DNA of 64,000 nucleotides from contig NZ_AP031575.1 in assembly GCF_040436405.1 (NCBI RefSeq), positions 1,182,501 to 1,246,500 on the forward strand. Direction: 5' to 3'. Position 1 is the first letter of the stretch. Each line of letters begins with the position of its first letter. The position numbers and the translations under genes are program-made. The notes beneath the pieces are model-generated. The model was not told where the DNA came from. It did no database searches and saw only the letters and a program-made list of their open reading frames with translations. The stretch comes from Marinomonas sp. THO17. GTDB lineage: Bacteria; Pseudomonadota; Gammaproteobacteria; Pseudomonadales; Marinomonadaceae. Of this stretch, positions 20,042-29,176 are shown in pieces.

Positions 20042-22651
20042 ATGGACGTGACTAAACACCTAAAGGCTTTTCCCTTTATGGCCAATCTGGATGCAACACT
20101 CCATGACACATTAGTGGAACTGGCCAGTATAAAAGACTTAAAAACGGGAGAAGTGCTCGCCAAACAATTTGCCATTGGACAGAATATTTATTTCCTACTG
20201 TCCGGTGAGGTGGCCATTTCTGTACCCATTCAAGATACTGGCAAATCCTACAATGTCGGCACCATCAGCAATACACTTTCTCCTATTGGCTGGTCCGCAT
20301 TCCGTCATCCATCTCGTTACGCCACCACCTTTACTGCCACCAAGAAGTCTAAACTGCTGGTGTGGCCTTTGGTGAAATTGCAAACTTTATTGGACAGTAA
20401 CTTGGCTTTTGCCAATCAGTTTTTACAGTTTGTGTATCAGGAATCCTTACCTGTCTTAACCAATATCCAGAACCAAACTCGCCCTTTCTTCTCAAACGAA
20501 ACCTTAGCCTTTGAAGAAACGCGCCCCCTGATTCACCCTGAAATCCAAAATCACGCTTTAAAAGATGCCATCAATCTACTCAGTTACGCGCCCTTTTGTG
20601 AGACCTTCACACAGACAGAGATTCATGCCTTAGCAAAAAAATCTACCATTATTTTGGCCCATCAAGGGGATATTTTATGCCAACAAGATCAACCCTCTGA
20701 TGGTCTGTATTTCTTAATAAAGGGCAAGGTAGTGGTCAGCTATCAAACCGAGGCTGGCGACGTCATTACCACACGTTCCATTTCGCGAGCAGGCACAGTG
20801 CTCTCTTGGTCAACCCCCAATACCAATCTAAAGAACCGTACTTCCATCATCTCTTCTCGTGACAGTAGCATTTTATATATCAAACAAGACGATCTACTTG
20901 CCCTGTTTGCGGACAACCATAAGTTTTCAGTGAAATACATGTATCGCTTAATTTGGTTGATTGGCGCACATTTATTGGCCGCCCGCATGCGTTACTTATC
21001 GCAAATTGCCAATGACGAGGTATTGGCCGTCAGTAATGTGATTGAACAAAATGCCGCCTTGTTGCCCGTCAGTTCACCTCTGTACAAGGTCAGTGAGCTG
21101 TTAAAAAGTGCCATCACGACAGACGAAGCCTTTGGTATCTTATATAAGTGTTTGCATTTTGGCAGTGTTTTGGAAAGAACCATCTCGGGTATGTGTTTGG
21201 ACATATTGAAAGATTTGCAGCGAGAAAACGCCTTTTATCGTCAGTTGCAAGCCGCTTACGATGGCATCAACACCCTTCCCAAAGAGACGCCAACGCTGGA
21301 TGCCCGTCGCTTTGGTACAGAGTACTTCAAGCAAGCCTTCCAGCATGTTCCTTATGTGATCAAGGGGTTAGAGAATCTCCCCAAAAAAGCCGGTTCCATT
21401 TTCATTTACAACCATTTATTAGGCTCGCCAACCAACCGTTTGCCGAATGGCTTTCGCTTCTCTATGGATGCGCAGTTCATTGGTTCTATGGTGATAGACA
21501 ACGAATACGGTATTTCCGGCCAACGGGTGGTACGTCGCAGTAAAGACAGTGAATTTTGGCGCGATGACTTTTACGAAAAATTCGGTAACATTTTCATTAG
21601 TAGCTGGAATGGCCTAACCCGTGACACGCCTGAATACGAGGACTTTATTGCCGCCTCCCAAGAGACCTTGAAGAACAACTTCCCTTTGATGATTTCGCCA
21701 GAAGGACAAAGCTTTCACACCCAACAATCGCCCGGTATTTTCTTACCTCATGCGTTTGAAATTGCGGGTTCCATGGGGGAAGACGAACCTTGGATAGTGC
21801 CCATTGCAGTAGCGAACTTTGATAAGCGCGCCGATCACAATATTTATACTGTGGTCGTGAAACCGGCGTTCAAACTGTCCAGCCGAGTGGATTGCAAAGA
21901 CAAAGCGGCATTGGATACTTTCTTAGCTGAATACCAAGAAGAGTACAAAGGCTATGTTGCTGAAGCCATTGCACTATCTCAAGAGATTCGCCAGTACCCT
22001 ATTTTCAGTGCAAAAAGTGGCTATCGTTCCAACGTACTGAGCTTAAATCAGATAGATGTGGAATTTGAATCAGACGTACGTCAATTGGAATTTCACTTGT
22101 CTCATCAAGAATACAAAGAACAACCTGTGGCGTTTTACGGCTCCTCTACCATGCGTCTTTGGGACAAATTTGATGAACATTTCCGTGACCGAGACGGCAT
22201 CAACTTAGGCTTTGGTGGTGCCACACTGGAAGCCTGCGTGTATTACTTTGAACGGATTGTATTACCTCATAAACCTCGTTCATTGGTGATTTATGCAGGC
22301 GACAACGACATAGGCAACCACTATGATAGCAATCGCGTGGTGGAACTCTATATTGAGTTGTTGCAAAAAGTGGATCACTACATGGCAGGCACACCAGTCA
22401 CCCTCATCAGCATCAAATGCAGCCCAACTCGACAGCATTTGCGTGATGTGGTGGAGCAAACCAATGTGCAAATTGAACGCTTGGCGCAAACTCGCCCGAA
22501 CACGCAATTTGTGGATTTGTTCTCAACCTTGTTGGATAAAAATGGCGACATAAAAGACAATTTATTTGAGGGGGATCGCCTGCATTTAACCTCAAAAGCC
22601 TACGCTTTATGGACTAATAAGCTGCTTGAAACAGCAGATTTTATTTTCTGA
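20042..22651 (+). CDS. Fusion of two cNMP-binding domains, a PlsC-like acyltransferase and an SGNH hydrolase
   Basis: 869 residues, no signal peptide or clear membrane segment. Residues about 10-130 and 180-300 are two cyclic-nucleotide-binding-like beta barrels (GEVLAKQFAIGQNIYFLLSG; GDILCQQDQPSDGLYFLIKG). Residues about 430-640 resemble a PlsC-type acyltransferase: an NH pair in IYNHLLGSP with Asp in FSMDAQFIG further on, and the PEG motif in MISPEGQSFH. Residues about 695-865 form an SGNH/GDSL hydrolase with all blocks visible: FYGSSTMRLW (block I), LGFGGATLEAC (block II Gly), YAGDNDIGNH (block III Asn) and DRLHLTSKAYALW (Asp-His). The reading is that an acyl-transfer enzyme and an esterase are joined under possible nucleotide control. 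The arginine of a cAMP phosphate cassette is not obvious, so ligand binding is unproven. Confidence 0.8.
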   Translation: MDVTKHLKAFPFMANLDATLHDTLVELASIKDLKTGEVLAKQFAIGQNIYFLLSGEVAISVPIQDTGKSYNVGTISNTLSPIGWSAFRHPSRYATTFTATKKSKLLVWPLVKLQTLLDSNLAFANQFLQFVYQESLPVLTNIQNQTRPFFSNETLAFEETRPLIHPEIQNHALKDAINLLSYAPFCETFTQTEIHALAKKSTIILAHQGDILCQQDQPSDGLYFLIKGKVVVSYQTEAGDVITTRSISRAGTVLSWSTPNTNLKNRTSIISSRDSSILYIKQDDLLALFADNHKFSVKYMYRLIWLIGAHLLAARMRYLSQIANDEVLAVSNVIEQNAALLPVSSPLYKVSELLKSAITTDEAFGILYKCLHFGSVLERTISGMCLDILKDLQRENAFYRQLQAAYDGINTLPKETPTLDARRFGTEYFKQAFQHVPYVIKGLENLPKKAGSIFIYNHLLGSPTNRLPNGFRFSMDAQFIGSMVIDNEYGISGQRVVRRSKDSEFWRDDFYEKFGNIFISSWNGLTRDTPEYEDFIAASQETLKNNFPLMISPEGQSFHTQQSPGIFLPHAFEIAGSMGEDEPWIVPIAVANFDKRADHNIYTVVVKPAFKLSSRVDCKDKAALDTFLAEYQEEYKGYVAEAIALSQEIRQYPIFSAKSGYRSNVLSLNQIDVEFESDVRQLEFHLSHQEYKEQPVAFYGSSTMRLWDKFDEHFRDRDGINLGFGGATLEACVYYFERIVLPHKPRSLVIYAGDNDIGNHYDSNRVVELYIELLQKVDHYMAGTPVTLISIKCSPTRQHLRDVVEQTNVQIERLAQTRPNTQFVDLFSTLLDKNGDIKDNLFEGDRLHLTSKAYALWTNKLLETADFIF

Positions 22652-22682
22652 CGAAACTTTCTCGATAGCTATTTTTAACGCA

Positions 22683-22711
22683 ATGAAAGGCTTGCTTGGC
22701 AAGCCTTTCAT
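22683..22711. terminator. Bidirectional terminator
   Basis: Perfect 13-bp stem ATGAAAGGCTTGC / GCAAGCCTTTCAT with a 3-base loop, followed by TTATT on the plus strand. It lies between the convergent fusion gene (ends 22651) and the LysE gene (ends 22748). Confidence 0.8.
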
Positions 22712-22747
22712 TTATTCATGTTAGCCTAGCCGTTTTGATAAAGTGGA

Positions 22748-23365
22748 TCAAAAAATACCCGTTACCACCTTAGCGCCTAAAAGAATCAACAAACTTCCCA
22801 TGCCTCGATCAACCCACACAGTATGACGCTTTAACCAAGCCAAAACTGGGCCTCCCGCCAACAATAGGGAAACAATTACATACCAAGCACTGTCAATAAA
22901 AACCACCGTTGACCATAACTGCAACTTGATGGAACTGGTCATCTCATGAGGAATCACTTGACTAAACAAGGCCAGAAAAAATAGCGCTGCTTTAGGGTTC
23001 ATTAAGGCGATCAATAAGCCATCACGAGCCGCCTCAAAATAGGAGCCAGCAGTCACTTTCACTACGTCATGCTGAGATGACCCAGCGTAGCGCCAAGCCT
23101 TGATACCTAACCAAGCAAGATACAATCCACCCAACAAGGTGAGTACGGAAAAAGCCTGCTGGTATTGCTGCATTAACACCGCCAAACCTTGTAACGTCAG
23201 AAATGCCCAGAAACCAATTCCCAAACCATGAGTAATGGCAGCTAAAGCGCCATGCCAAGCAGATTGAGCAACAGCAATACGTAAGATGACCGCCAAACTT
23301 GGCCCCGGCGATAAAGCCCCCATGACACAAATCACCACCAAAGATAACCAGCTCGTTAAATCCAT
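22748..23365 (-). CDS. LysE/RhtB-family exporter
   Basis: 205 residues with about six hydrophobic segments. The first carries the family signature VICVMGALSPGPSLAVILR (about residues 12-30), and NPKAALFFLALFSQVI is the conserved mid-protein motif. Members export amino acids or derivatives such as lysine or threonine; the substrate is not predictable. One of three LysE-family genes in this window (others at 36669 and 53836). It is divergent from dapA across a 354-base gap. Confidence 0.92.
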   Translation of the reverse strand: MDLTSWLSLVVICVMGALSPGPSLAVILRIAVAQSAWHGALAAITHGLGIGFWAFLTLQGLAVLMQQYQQAFSVLTLLGGLYLAWLGIKAWRYAGSSQHDVVKVTAGSYFEAARDGLLIALMNPKAALFFLALFSQVIPHEMTSSIKLQLWSTVVFIDSAWYVIVSLLLAGGPVLAWLKRHTVWVDRGMGSLLILLGAKVVTGIF

Positions 23366-23538
23366 CTATGCACCTTAACCAATTGTTCGCTGTCGTTGTT
23401 CTTGTCCGTTGTCGCGCCACATTCTAACCAAATCCCTCACAAAAAACGACGCGCAATAAATTTTTCCCCATGTATTGACCTTTATTGGAAAACACGTCAG
23501 GATGAAAACACCTATAACACATTATATTTTTTCAAATT

Positions 23539-23619
23539 ATGAACCAAACTGTCTTGAATAAACGCAGCGGCGATAAACCTAAGGCTAAAAAGCTTTGTGG
23601 TGCTGACGTGCGTATTTAA
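23539..23619 (+). other. dapA upstream region with a possible Lys-rich leader ORF
   Basis: In the 354-base gap before dapA a 26-codon frame reads MNQTVLNKRSGDKPKAKK and then LCGADVRI before TAA, so five of the first 18 codons are Lys. Downstream an imperfect inverted repeat ATTCT(C)GCTGA / TCAGCAGAAT lies about 23640-23695. This could be a peptide-coupled attenuator for a lysine-pathway gene. No ribosome-binding site precedes the ATG and no terminator U-run follows the hairpin, so support is thin. I do not see a lysine riboswitch core. Confidence 0.25.
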
Positions 23620-23719
23620 GATTTTTTATTACCCGGCAGCATTCTCGCTGACGGTCCTTTCCCCGCTTTTCGAGCAAGAACTTTCAGCAGAATCTAGCCG
23701 ACACAAACGAGGCTAAAGT

Positions 23720-24592
23720 ATGTTTCAAGGTGCAATTACCGCTTTAATTACCCCATTTCGTGATGGCCAACTGGACGAAGACGCGTTACGCAAAATAGTG
23801 CGTTGGCAAATAGATCAAGGCATAGACGGTTTGGTGCCAGTGGGCACAACGGGTGAATCGCCAACATTAAGCGAAGCGGAGCATAAGCGCGTGATTGAAA
23901 TCACCGTTGTGGAAACCAACAAAGCGGTCCCCGTTTTAGCAGGCGCTGGATCAAATAATCCGGTAGAAGCGGTTAACTATTCTGAATACGCTAAGCAAGC
24001 TGGCGCCGATGCCACCTTACATGTAGCAGGTTATTATAATCGTCCCAATCAAGCGGGACTTTATCAGCATTTTAAATACGTTCACGATAACAGCAGCTTG
24101 CCTATCATCTTATACAATATTCCACCACGCTCTATCGTGGGAATTGATGTCGACACCATGGCAAAACTGGCGGAGTTACCACGTATCATAGGCGTAAAAG
24201 ACGCGACTGGGGATTTAACTCGACCTATTCGTGAGCGTGCTTTGATTCACAAAGATTTTTGTTACCTAAGCGGTGATGATGTCACCAGTGTGGCCTATAA
24301 CATAGGCGGTGGTAATGGTTGTATCTCGGTCACCGCTAACATAGCCCCCAAACAAGTGGTTGAACTGCACAATCTATGTCGCCAGGGGCATTACGTGGCG
24401 GCGGCGGAATTACAAGATAAGCTGTTTTCATTACATGCCGCGCTTTTCCTAGAACCCAACCCAGCTGGCGCGAAATACGCTTTGTCTTTGTTAGGTTTGT
24501 GTACTGAAGAATGTCGTCTGCCGATTGTTGCCCTGCAAGACAGCAGTAAAGCGAAAATCCAACAAGCCATGACGAATTTAGGTTTGATATAA
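23720..24592 (+). CDS. dapA: 4-hydroxy-tetrahydrodipicolinate synthase
   Basis: 290 residues, full length. It condenses pyruvate with aspartate semialdehyde, the first committed step of lysine and meso-diaminopimelate synthesis. The pyruvate-site signature GTTGESPTLSEAEH (residues 43-56), the catalytic Tyr in YNIPPRS (about 133) and the Schiff-base Lys in IGVKDATGDL (about 161) are present. The start is well placed (MFQGAITALITPF). It appears to be a single gene; its terminator-like stem is at 24633-24661. Confidence 0.98.
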   Translation: MFQGAITALITPFRDGQLDEDALRKIVRWQIDQGIDGLVPVGTTGESPTLSEAEHKRVIEITVVETNKAVPVLAGAGSNNPVEAVNYSEYAKQAGADATLHVAGYYNRPNQAGLYQHFKYVHDNSSLPIILYNIPPRSIVGIDVDTMAKLAELPRIIGVKDATGDLTRPIRERALIHKDFCYLSGDDVTSVAYNIGGGNGCISVTANIAPKQVVELHNLCRQGHYVAAAELQDKLFSLHAALFLEPNPAGAKYALSLLGLCTEECRLPIVALQDSSKAKIQQAMTNLGLI

Positions 24593-24632
24593 CGCAAGGG
24601 GTTATTTGACCAACAAACAGCGCCTCCAAATG

Positions 24633-24661
24633 AACAGCGCCTGCTTAAAGCAGGCGCTGTT
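24633..24661. terminator. Strong hairpin between convergent dapA and oxaloacetate decarboxylase gene
   Basis: Perfect 12-bp GC-rich stem AACAGCGCCTGC / GCAGGCGCTGTT with a 5-base loop TTAAA. It is preceded by a partial copy AACAGCGCCTCC. A T-run is weak on either strand, so termination efficiency is uncertain, but the position between convergent genes fits. Confidence 0.65.
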
Positions 24662-24691
24662 CGTTCAGGTCTTGCAAGTGCACATAAGAGG

Positions 24692-25555
24692 TTATTCTTG
24701 AACGTCCATGTATTTGTTCGCCCAAATACGGTTTTCTTCTAAGGTTGAGTAACGAGTCGACAGTTCCGACGCGTTCAATTTACCTTCAGCAATACCTCGC
24801 TGTTCACGCAAACAATCATAGGTCGCTTTAATCGCAGCAAAGTAAGCCGCGTGACCGTTTACCACAATGCGCACACCGTTTGCCGCCAAACGATCACGAT
24901 CAGCCAATTCTGGATTACCATAGGCAACCAGCATCACAGGAATGCTAATGTGTTGAGTAATGGCTTCAAGATGGTCGAAATCACGAATGCCCACCATGCA
25001 AATGCCATCTACTCCAACCGCTTGGTAAGCTTTGACACGCTCAATGGTTTGTTCTGTGGTCAATTGACCTGCATTAGTACGGGCAATAATACTCATAGCA
25101 GGGTCAATACGCGCATCCAAAGCCGCTTTTAATTTGCCTACCGCTTCTTCAAGCGGAATCAAATCCGTTGATTTATGACCGTATTTGGCTGGTAGCAAGG
25201 TATCTTCAATAGTCAAAGCTGCCACACCAGCACGCTCCAATTCCACTATGGTGCGGATAACATTTAAGGCATTACCGTAACCATGATCGGCATCGGCAAT
25301 GATTGGCAAACGAGCTACACGGCCTATACGAGTAGCTTGTTCGGTAAATTCACTTAATGTGATCAAGGCAAAATCAGGCGCCGCCAACACTTGTAAAGAA
25401 GCAACAGAGCCACCCAATATGCCCACTTCAAAACCTAAGTCTTCTGCGATACGAGCTGACATGGGATCAAAAGTTGATGCTGTGTAATAACATTGACCAC
25501 TTTGAAGAAGCTTACGAAAATCGTTTCGCAAATCATGCTGCGAAGGTGTTGCCAT
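24692..25555 (-). CDS. Oxaloacetate decarboxylase of the isocitrate lyase/PEP mutase superfamily
   Basis: 287 residues from ATG 25555, which has CAGGAG 8 bases upstream; an in-frame ATG at 25585 is poorer. The superfamily fold is evident from [37 protein letters not shown] (metal-binding Asp residues), [14 protein letters not shown] and IIARTNAG. The active-site loop lacks the lyase KKCGH motif; the sequence best fits the Pseudomonas PA4872-type oxaloacetate decarboxylase. It would convert oxaloacetate to pyruvate and CO2. The substrate is an inference from family resemblance. Confidence 0.78.
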   Translation of the reverse strand: MATPSQHDLRNDFRKLLQSGQCYYTASTFDPMSARIAEDLGFEVGILGGSVASLQVLAAPDFALITLSEFTEQATRIGRVARLPIIADADHGYGNALNVIRTIVELERAGVAALTIEDTLLPAKYGHKSTDLIPLEEAVGKLKAALDARIDPAMSIIARTNAGQLTTEQTIERVKAYQAVGVDGICMVGIRDFDHLEAITQHISIPVMLVAYGNPELADRDRLAANGVRIVVNGHAAYFAAIKATYDCLREQRGIAEGKLNASELSTRYSTLEENRIWANKYMDVQE

Positions 25556-25820
25556 GAAGAGTACTCCTGATAAAACTTGATTCACCTAATTAAATTGTGC
25601 GAATTATATCCTGCTTATGCATTCGCTTCACCTGAAACCGACCACATGGTTAAGTTTTGAAAGTAAATTACTACCTAATTGCACATATAATTAGATTATG
25701 ATCAGTTTTTCACCCGCTCTGGAGTGACAGCTTAAGCCGCTAGAGCTAATATAATCCCTCAGCATCCCTCATGCGACCAACTCTATTTTTCTAATTTTGA
25801 TAATAATAAGGTTCTGAATA

Positions 25821-27110
25821 ATGAACGCTTGGTATCTGATCTGCTTTTTATCGGCATTAGCGATCTTAATCGCTTTCACCAATCAGTATGTGTTAAAAAT
25901 GCAAACCACCATCGCCATCACCACTGGCTCTGTTGTTATATCACTACTTTTGATCCTCGCCGTGAAGATGTTGGGAGATCATACTGCCCTCTTTATTACT
26001 CAGGTCGTTGCTGGTATCGATTTTAATCAGTTGCTACTTAAGGGAATGCTCGGCTTTTTACTCTTTGCCGGGGCCTTGGAAATTGATTTAACAGCACTGC
26101 GTAAACAGCGCTGGGAAATCACTATCTTGGTGTTATTCTCCACTATTGTGTCCACCTTAATTGTCGGTTATCTCAGCTTTTACGTCTTTAGTTGGCTTGG
26201 TTTCCCTGTGCCTTTAATCTACTGCCTTTTATTCGGAGCCCTCATCAGCCCAACCGATCCCATTGCGGTATTGGCGATCATCAAGCAAATGAGTGCACCA
26301 CAGGGTATTTCCATTCAAGTGGAAGGGGAATCTTTGTTTAATGATGGCGTCGGCTTAGTGATTTTCACCACCATTTTTGCTGTGGCTTTTTATGGTACAG
26401 AACCCAACTTTATGGATGTTGCCGAGTTGTTCCTAGTCGATGCCATTGGTGGCATTGTATTTGGTTTAGTGATCGCCGTAATCGGTCACTTTGTCATCAT
26501 TAACTGTAAAGACATTAATATTCGCTTATTAGTCACCTTGACCATCCCTTCAGCGGGTTTTGCTGCTGCCAATATTTGGGAAATTTCGGGGGCATTAGCC
26601 ATGGTGACCAGTGGTATTCTGCTAGGCAACATTACACGGCAAAAAGCCATTAAACGTCGCGGCCCTGATGGTACTCGTTACGTGAAAGATTTTTGGCACG
26701 CCACCGACAGTTTCTTAAATGCTTTGCTTTTCTTGATTATTGGTATGTTGATCGTCACCATGCCTTTTTCATGGGAAGTCATTGGTCTAGGCATGGTAAT
26801 GGTGCCAGTGGTGTTATTGGCACGCTTTATCAGCGTCGGCAGCCCGTATCTGGTGTTCAAACGTTTCCGTCAATATGATGAGCACTCTGTGAAAATTTTA
26901 ACTTGGGGCGGCTTAAGAGGTGGTCTTGCTCTGGCCATGGCGGCGGCCATCCCGTCAGATCAAATTATGATAGATCACTTTGATCTGCACGATTTAATAG
27001 TAATAGTGACCTATGTTGTGGTGATTTTCTCCATCATAGTACAGGGCTTGACCATTTCGCCTTTGATTCGAAAAAGTATCGCAGCCGCCCAGCAAAAAAA
27101 TGAGGCATAA
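25821..27110 (+). CDS. CPA1-family Na+/H+ antiporter
   Basis: 429 residues with about twelve membrane segments. Family motifs are LISPTDPIAVLAI (about residue 140) and VEGESLFNDGVGLVIF, which holds the paired acidic ion-binding region. WGGLRGGLALAMA is the conserved late Arg motif. NhaP-like proteins exchange cytosolic Na+ or K+ for H+, fitting a marine organism. There is no long cytosolic tail. A textbook terminator follows at 27144-27168. Confidence 0.9.
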   Translation: MNAWYLICFLSALAILIAFTNQYVLKMQTTIAITTGSVVISLLLILAVKMLGDHTALFITQVVAGIDFNQLLLKGMLGFLLFAGALEIDLTALRKQRWEITILVLFSTIVSTLIVGYLSFYVFSWLGFPVPLIYCLLFGALISPTDPIAVLAIIKQMSAPQGISIQVEGESLFNDGVGLVIFTTIFAVAFYGTEPNFMDVAELFLVDAIGGIVFGLVIAVIGHFVIINCKDINIRLLVTLTIPSAGFAAANIWEISGALAMVTSGILLGNITRQKAIKRRGPDGTRYVKDFWHATDSFLNALLFLIIGMLIVTMPFSWEVIGLGMVMVPVVLLARFISVGSPYLVFKRFRQYDEHSVKILTWGGLRGGLALAMAAAIPSDQIMIDHFDLHDLIVIVTYVVVIFSIIVQGLTISPLIRKSIAAAQQKNEA

Positions 27111-27143
27111 TTTAAGTAAGTTTGTTCGCACCTTACCTAATAT

Positions 27144-27168
27144 AAAAAAGGCTCTTTGAGCCTTTTTT
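27144..27168 (+). terminator. Rho-independent terminator of the antiporter gene
   Basis: Stem AAAAAAGGCTC / GAGCCTTTTTT with loop TTT, ending in a T-run on the plus strand and an A-run at the other side, so it can also serve the minus-strand gene ending at 27229. Confidence 0.9.
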
Positions 27169-27228
27169 ATGGCAAAAAACCATCAAATAGCCAATCTAAG
27201 AATGGTTATTAAGCGCAAGATAAAGCAT

Positions 27229-27876
27229 TCAATCCCTATGCACAGCATAGATGACATCGTTTTTGTAGTAGCCCAAAAGCTCTCGAATAGTCATCAAGGT
27301 GATCTGAGAATTATAATAATCTGGCTGTGTGGCGCTGTCATTCTTTAGGTCTTTGCGTACGCCTCGTTTGCCATCATAGGCATGAGTACTGCTGCGCACT
27401 TCTACCTGATTTTCCACCACGGCTACGACCTTTAAGGTACCGTATTTGTATATTGGGTCTTCATTCTCAAAAATTTTCGACAAATCCACCGCATAGACAT
27501 CATTAACCTTTGGCGTTTCCAGGTAGGCTAAGGTTTGCGCTTCCAATTCTTGTTGAAAATAATCGTATCCTAGGAAAATACATGGGACAATCACCGCCCA
27601 TACTTCAACGGGCAAATACAAAAAAGTGTGTGCAGGCGCCGTGACTTTTTTACCCGTTTTGCGGTCTACTTGCCAAAGCTTATCGCGTAAATTCATCCAT
27701 AAGCCTAAACCAGCAACCACAATTGCCACAGCAACGAGAGAAAAGACCTGCACCCAACGATTGGCGGTGTAAAAGCCCTCTCCCATTGCCCAGTCCACCA
27801 ATAGTTGGACGTCGACAAAAGCCGCCAAGAAAATGACTGGGGCGAGCCAACCAAATCCTTTCCAAATGGGTAACAT
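27229..27876 (-). CDS. Membrane protein of unknown function
   Basis: 215 residues. Three hydrophobic segments can be seen at about residues 7-28, 44-62 and 85-105, followed by a soluble C-terminal domain (about 110-215) with VNDVYAVDLSKIF and ITLMTIRELLGYYKNDVIYAV. I do not recognise the family. A MITE-like element lies immediately upstream (27905-28110), so the promoter may lie in or beyond it. Confidence 0.7.
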   Translation of the reverse strand: MLPIWKGFGWLAPVIFLAAFVDVQLLVDWAMGEGFYTANRWVQVFSLVAVAIVVAGLGLWMNLRDKLWQVDRKTGKKVTAPAHTFLYLPVEVWAVIVPCIFLGYDYFQQELEAQTLAYLETPKVNDVYAVDLSKIFENEDPIYKYGTLKVVAVVENQVEVRSSTHAYDGKRGVRKDLKNDSATQPDYYNSQITLMTIRELLGYYKNDVIYAVHRD

Positions 27877-27904
27877 GGCAGATTCCTTTAATGACAGGTT
27901 GAAC

Positions 27905-28110
27905 TAGGGAAGGTACGAACCACGGCAAACTGCTCCTGCACTACCCTAATGCCCTACATCCATGTAGATCTCCTTCGGATCTTTCAGAGAAACAGCCTCT
28001 CTGTGTTAAAAGTGATTGAAAGGTATTAACATTCCTACTCACTCTTGCCTTGATAGGCCATTTCTCTGATAAGACTGATGTTCAGAAGACTTATTCACAC
28101 CTTTCCTTTA
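27905..28110 (+). mobile_element. Short MITE-like element (same family)
   Basis: The left end is TA followed by GGGAAGGTACGAAC. Next come one CCTACATCCATGTAG module and the right-hand hairpin (CAGAGAAACAGCC, AAGTGATTG, TCACTCTT, GGCCATTTCTCTG). The right end is slightly decayed (CACACCTTTCCTTTA). Compared with 3103-3470 it lacks the internal CTCTCTTTTATTC/GAATAAAGAGAG stem module and is about 206 bases. It sits between a minus-strand membrane gene and a plus-strand methyltransferase gene. Confidence 0.72.
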
Positions 28111-28225
28111 TTAAATTTTAATTTCAAAGCAATTACAAGTAAGCAACAGCAGACAAGATGCCATCTTGATTAGTTTTAAAAACTCTCTAAAATCGCCTCT
28201 TAATCAAACACAGACTGGAAGATTT

Positions 28226-29131
28226 ATGACTGACATCACTATTTTAGATGGCGGCATGGGCCGTGAACTTGAACGTCTTGGTGCGCCCTTCAAACAACCA
28301 GAATGGTCTGCTCTGGCGCTAATGGAAGCCCCTGAAACTGTCAAAGCAGTGCACCAATCTTTTATCAATAGCGGCTCTCAAGTCATTACCACCAACAGTT
28401 ACTCCTTAGTACCCTTCCACATCGGCGAAAGGGTTTTTAAAAAGCGTATACGTGAACTCACTCGCTTGTCTGGTGAATTGGCTCGTCAAGCTGCTGACGA
28501 AGCCAAACATAATGTAGAGGTTGCCGCTTCGGTTGCGCCCTTATTCGGTTCCTACCGAGCCGATTTGTACCAAGCTGAACGTGTTGAGGAAATTGCAACA
28601 CCTATTATTGAAGAGCTGAATCCATTCGGCGATCTCTGGTTATTGGAAACCCAATCTTTGATCGACGAAGCCAGTCGTGTGATTGAGCTAATCAGAAAAA
28701 TCGACCAGCAACATAAGCCAATTTGGGTATCCTTTACATTGGAAGATGCAGAACCCACTAGCGAGCCCTTGCTACGCTCAGGGGAAACCGTGGTTGAAGC
28801 AGTAAAAGCCATGCAGGCTTTAAAGGTACAGGCTATCTTGTTTAACTGTAGCCAACCTGAAATCATTGGTGAAGCCATTAGCTTGACCAAGCAAACTCTT
28901 GCTCAATTAAGTGCTGACAATATACACATTGGCGCCTATGCCAACGCATTTCCACCAACACCAAAAGACGCCACCGCTAACGATGGATTGGATGAGTTAA
29001 GAAAGGATCTAACGCCACCTGCTTACCTAGAATGGGTAAAAAAATGGCGTAGCCAAGGAGCAAGTTTGATTGGAGGATGTTGTGGTATTGGTCCAGAGCA
29101 CATTCAAGCCATTAAAGATGACTTAACATAA
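28226..29131 (+). CDS. Homocysteine S-methyltransferase family protein
   Basis: 301 residues from ATG 28226 (GGAAGA upstream; the family starts ITILDGGMGRELERLG). The zinc-binding Cys pair near the C-terminus is present in IGGCCGIGPEHI, and a Cys in LFNCSQPE corresponds to the first ligand. ITTNSYSLVP is also typical. Members move a methyl group from S-methylmethionine or a similar donor to homocysteine. The in-frame ATG at 28166 adds 20 residues with no family support. Confidence 0.88.
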   Translation: MTDITILDGGMGRELERLGAPFKQPEWSALALMEAPETVKAVHQSFINSGSQVITTNSYSLVPFHIGERVFKKRIRELTRLSGELARQAADEAKHNVEVAASVAPLFGSYRADLYQAERVEEIATPIIEELNPFGDLWLLETQSLIDEASRVIELIRKIDQQHKPIWVSFTLEDAEPTSEPLLRSGETVVEAVKAMQALKVQAILFNCSQPEIIGEAISLTKQTLAQLSADNIHIGAYANAFPPTPKDATANDGLDELRKDLTPPAYLEWVKKWRSQGASLIGGCCGIGPEHIQAIKDDLT

Positions 29132-29176
29132 GCTGCTCGTTGCCTTTTATAGGGTTATTAGGCAAACAATCTCCTA

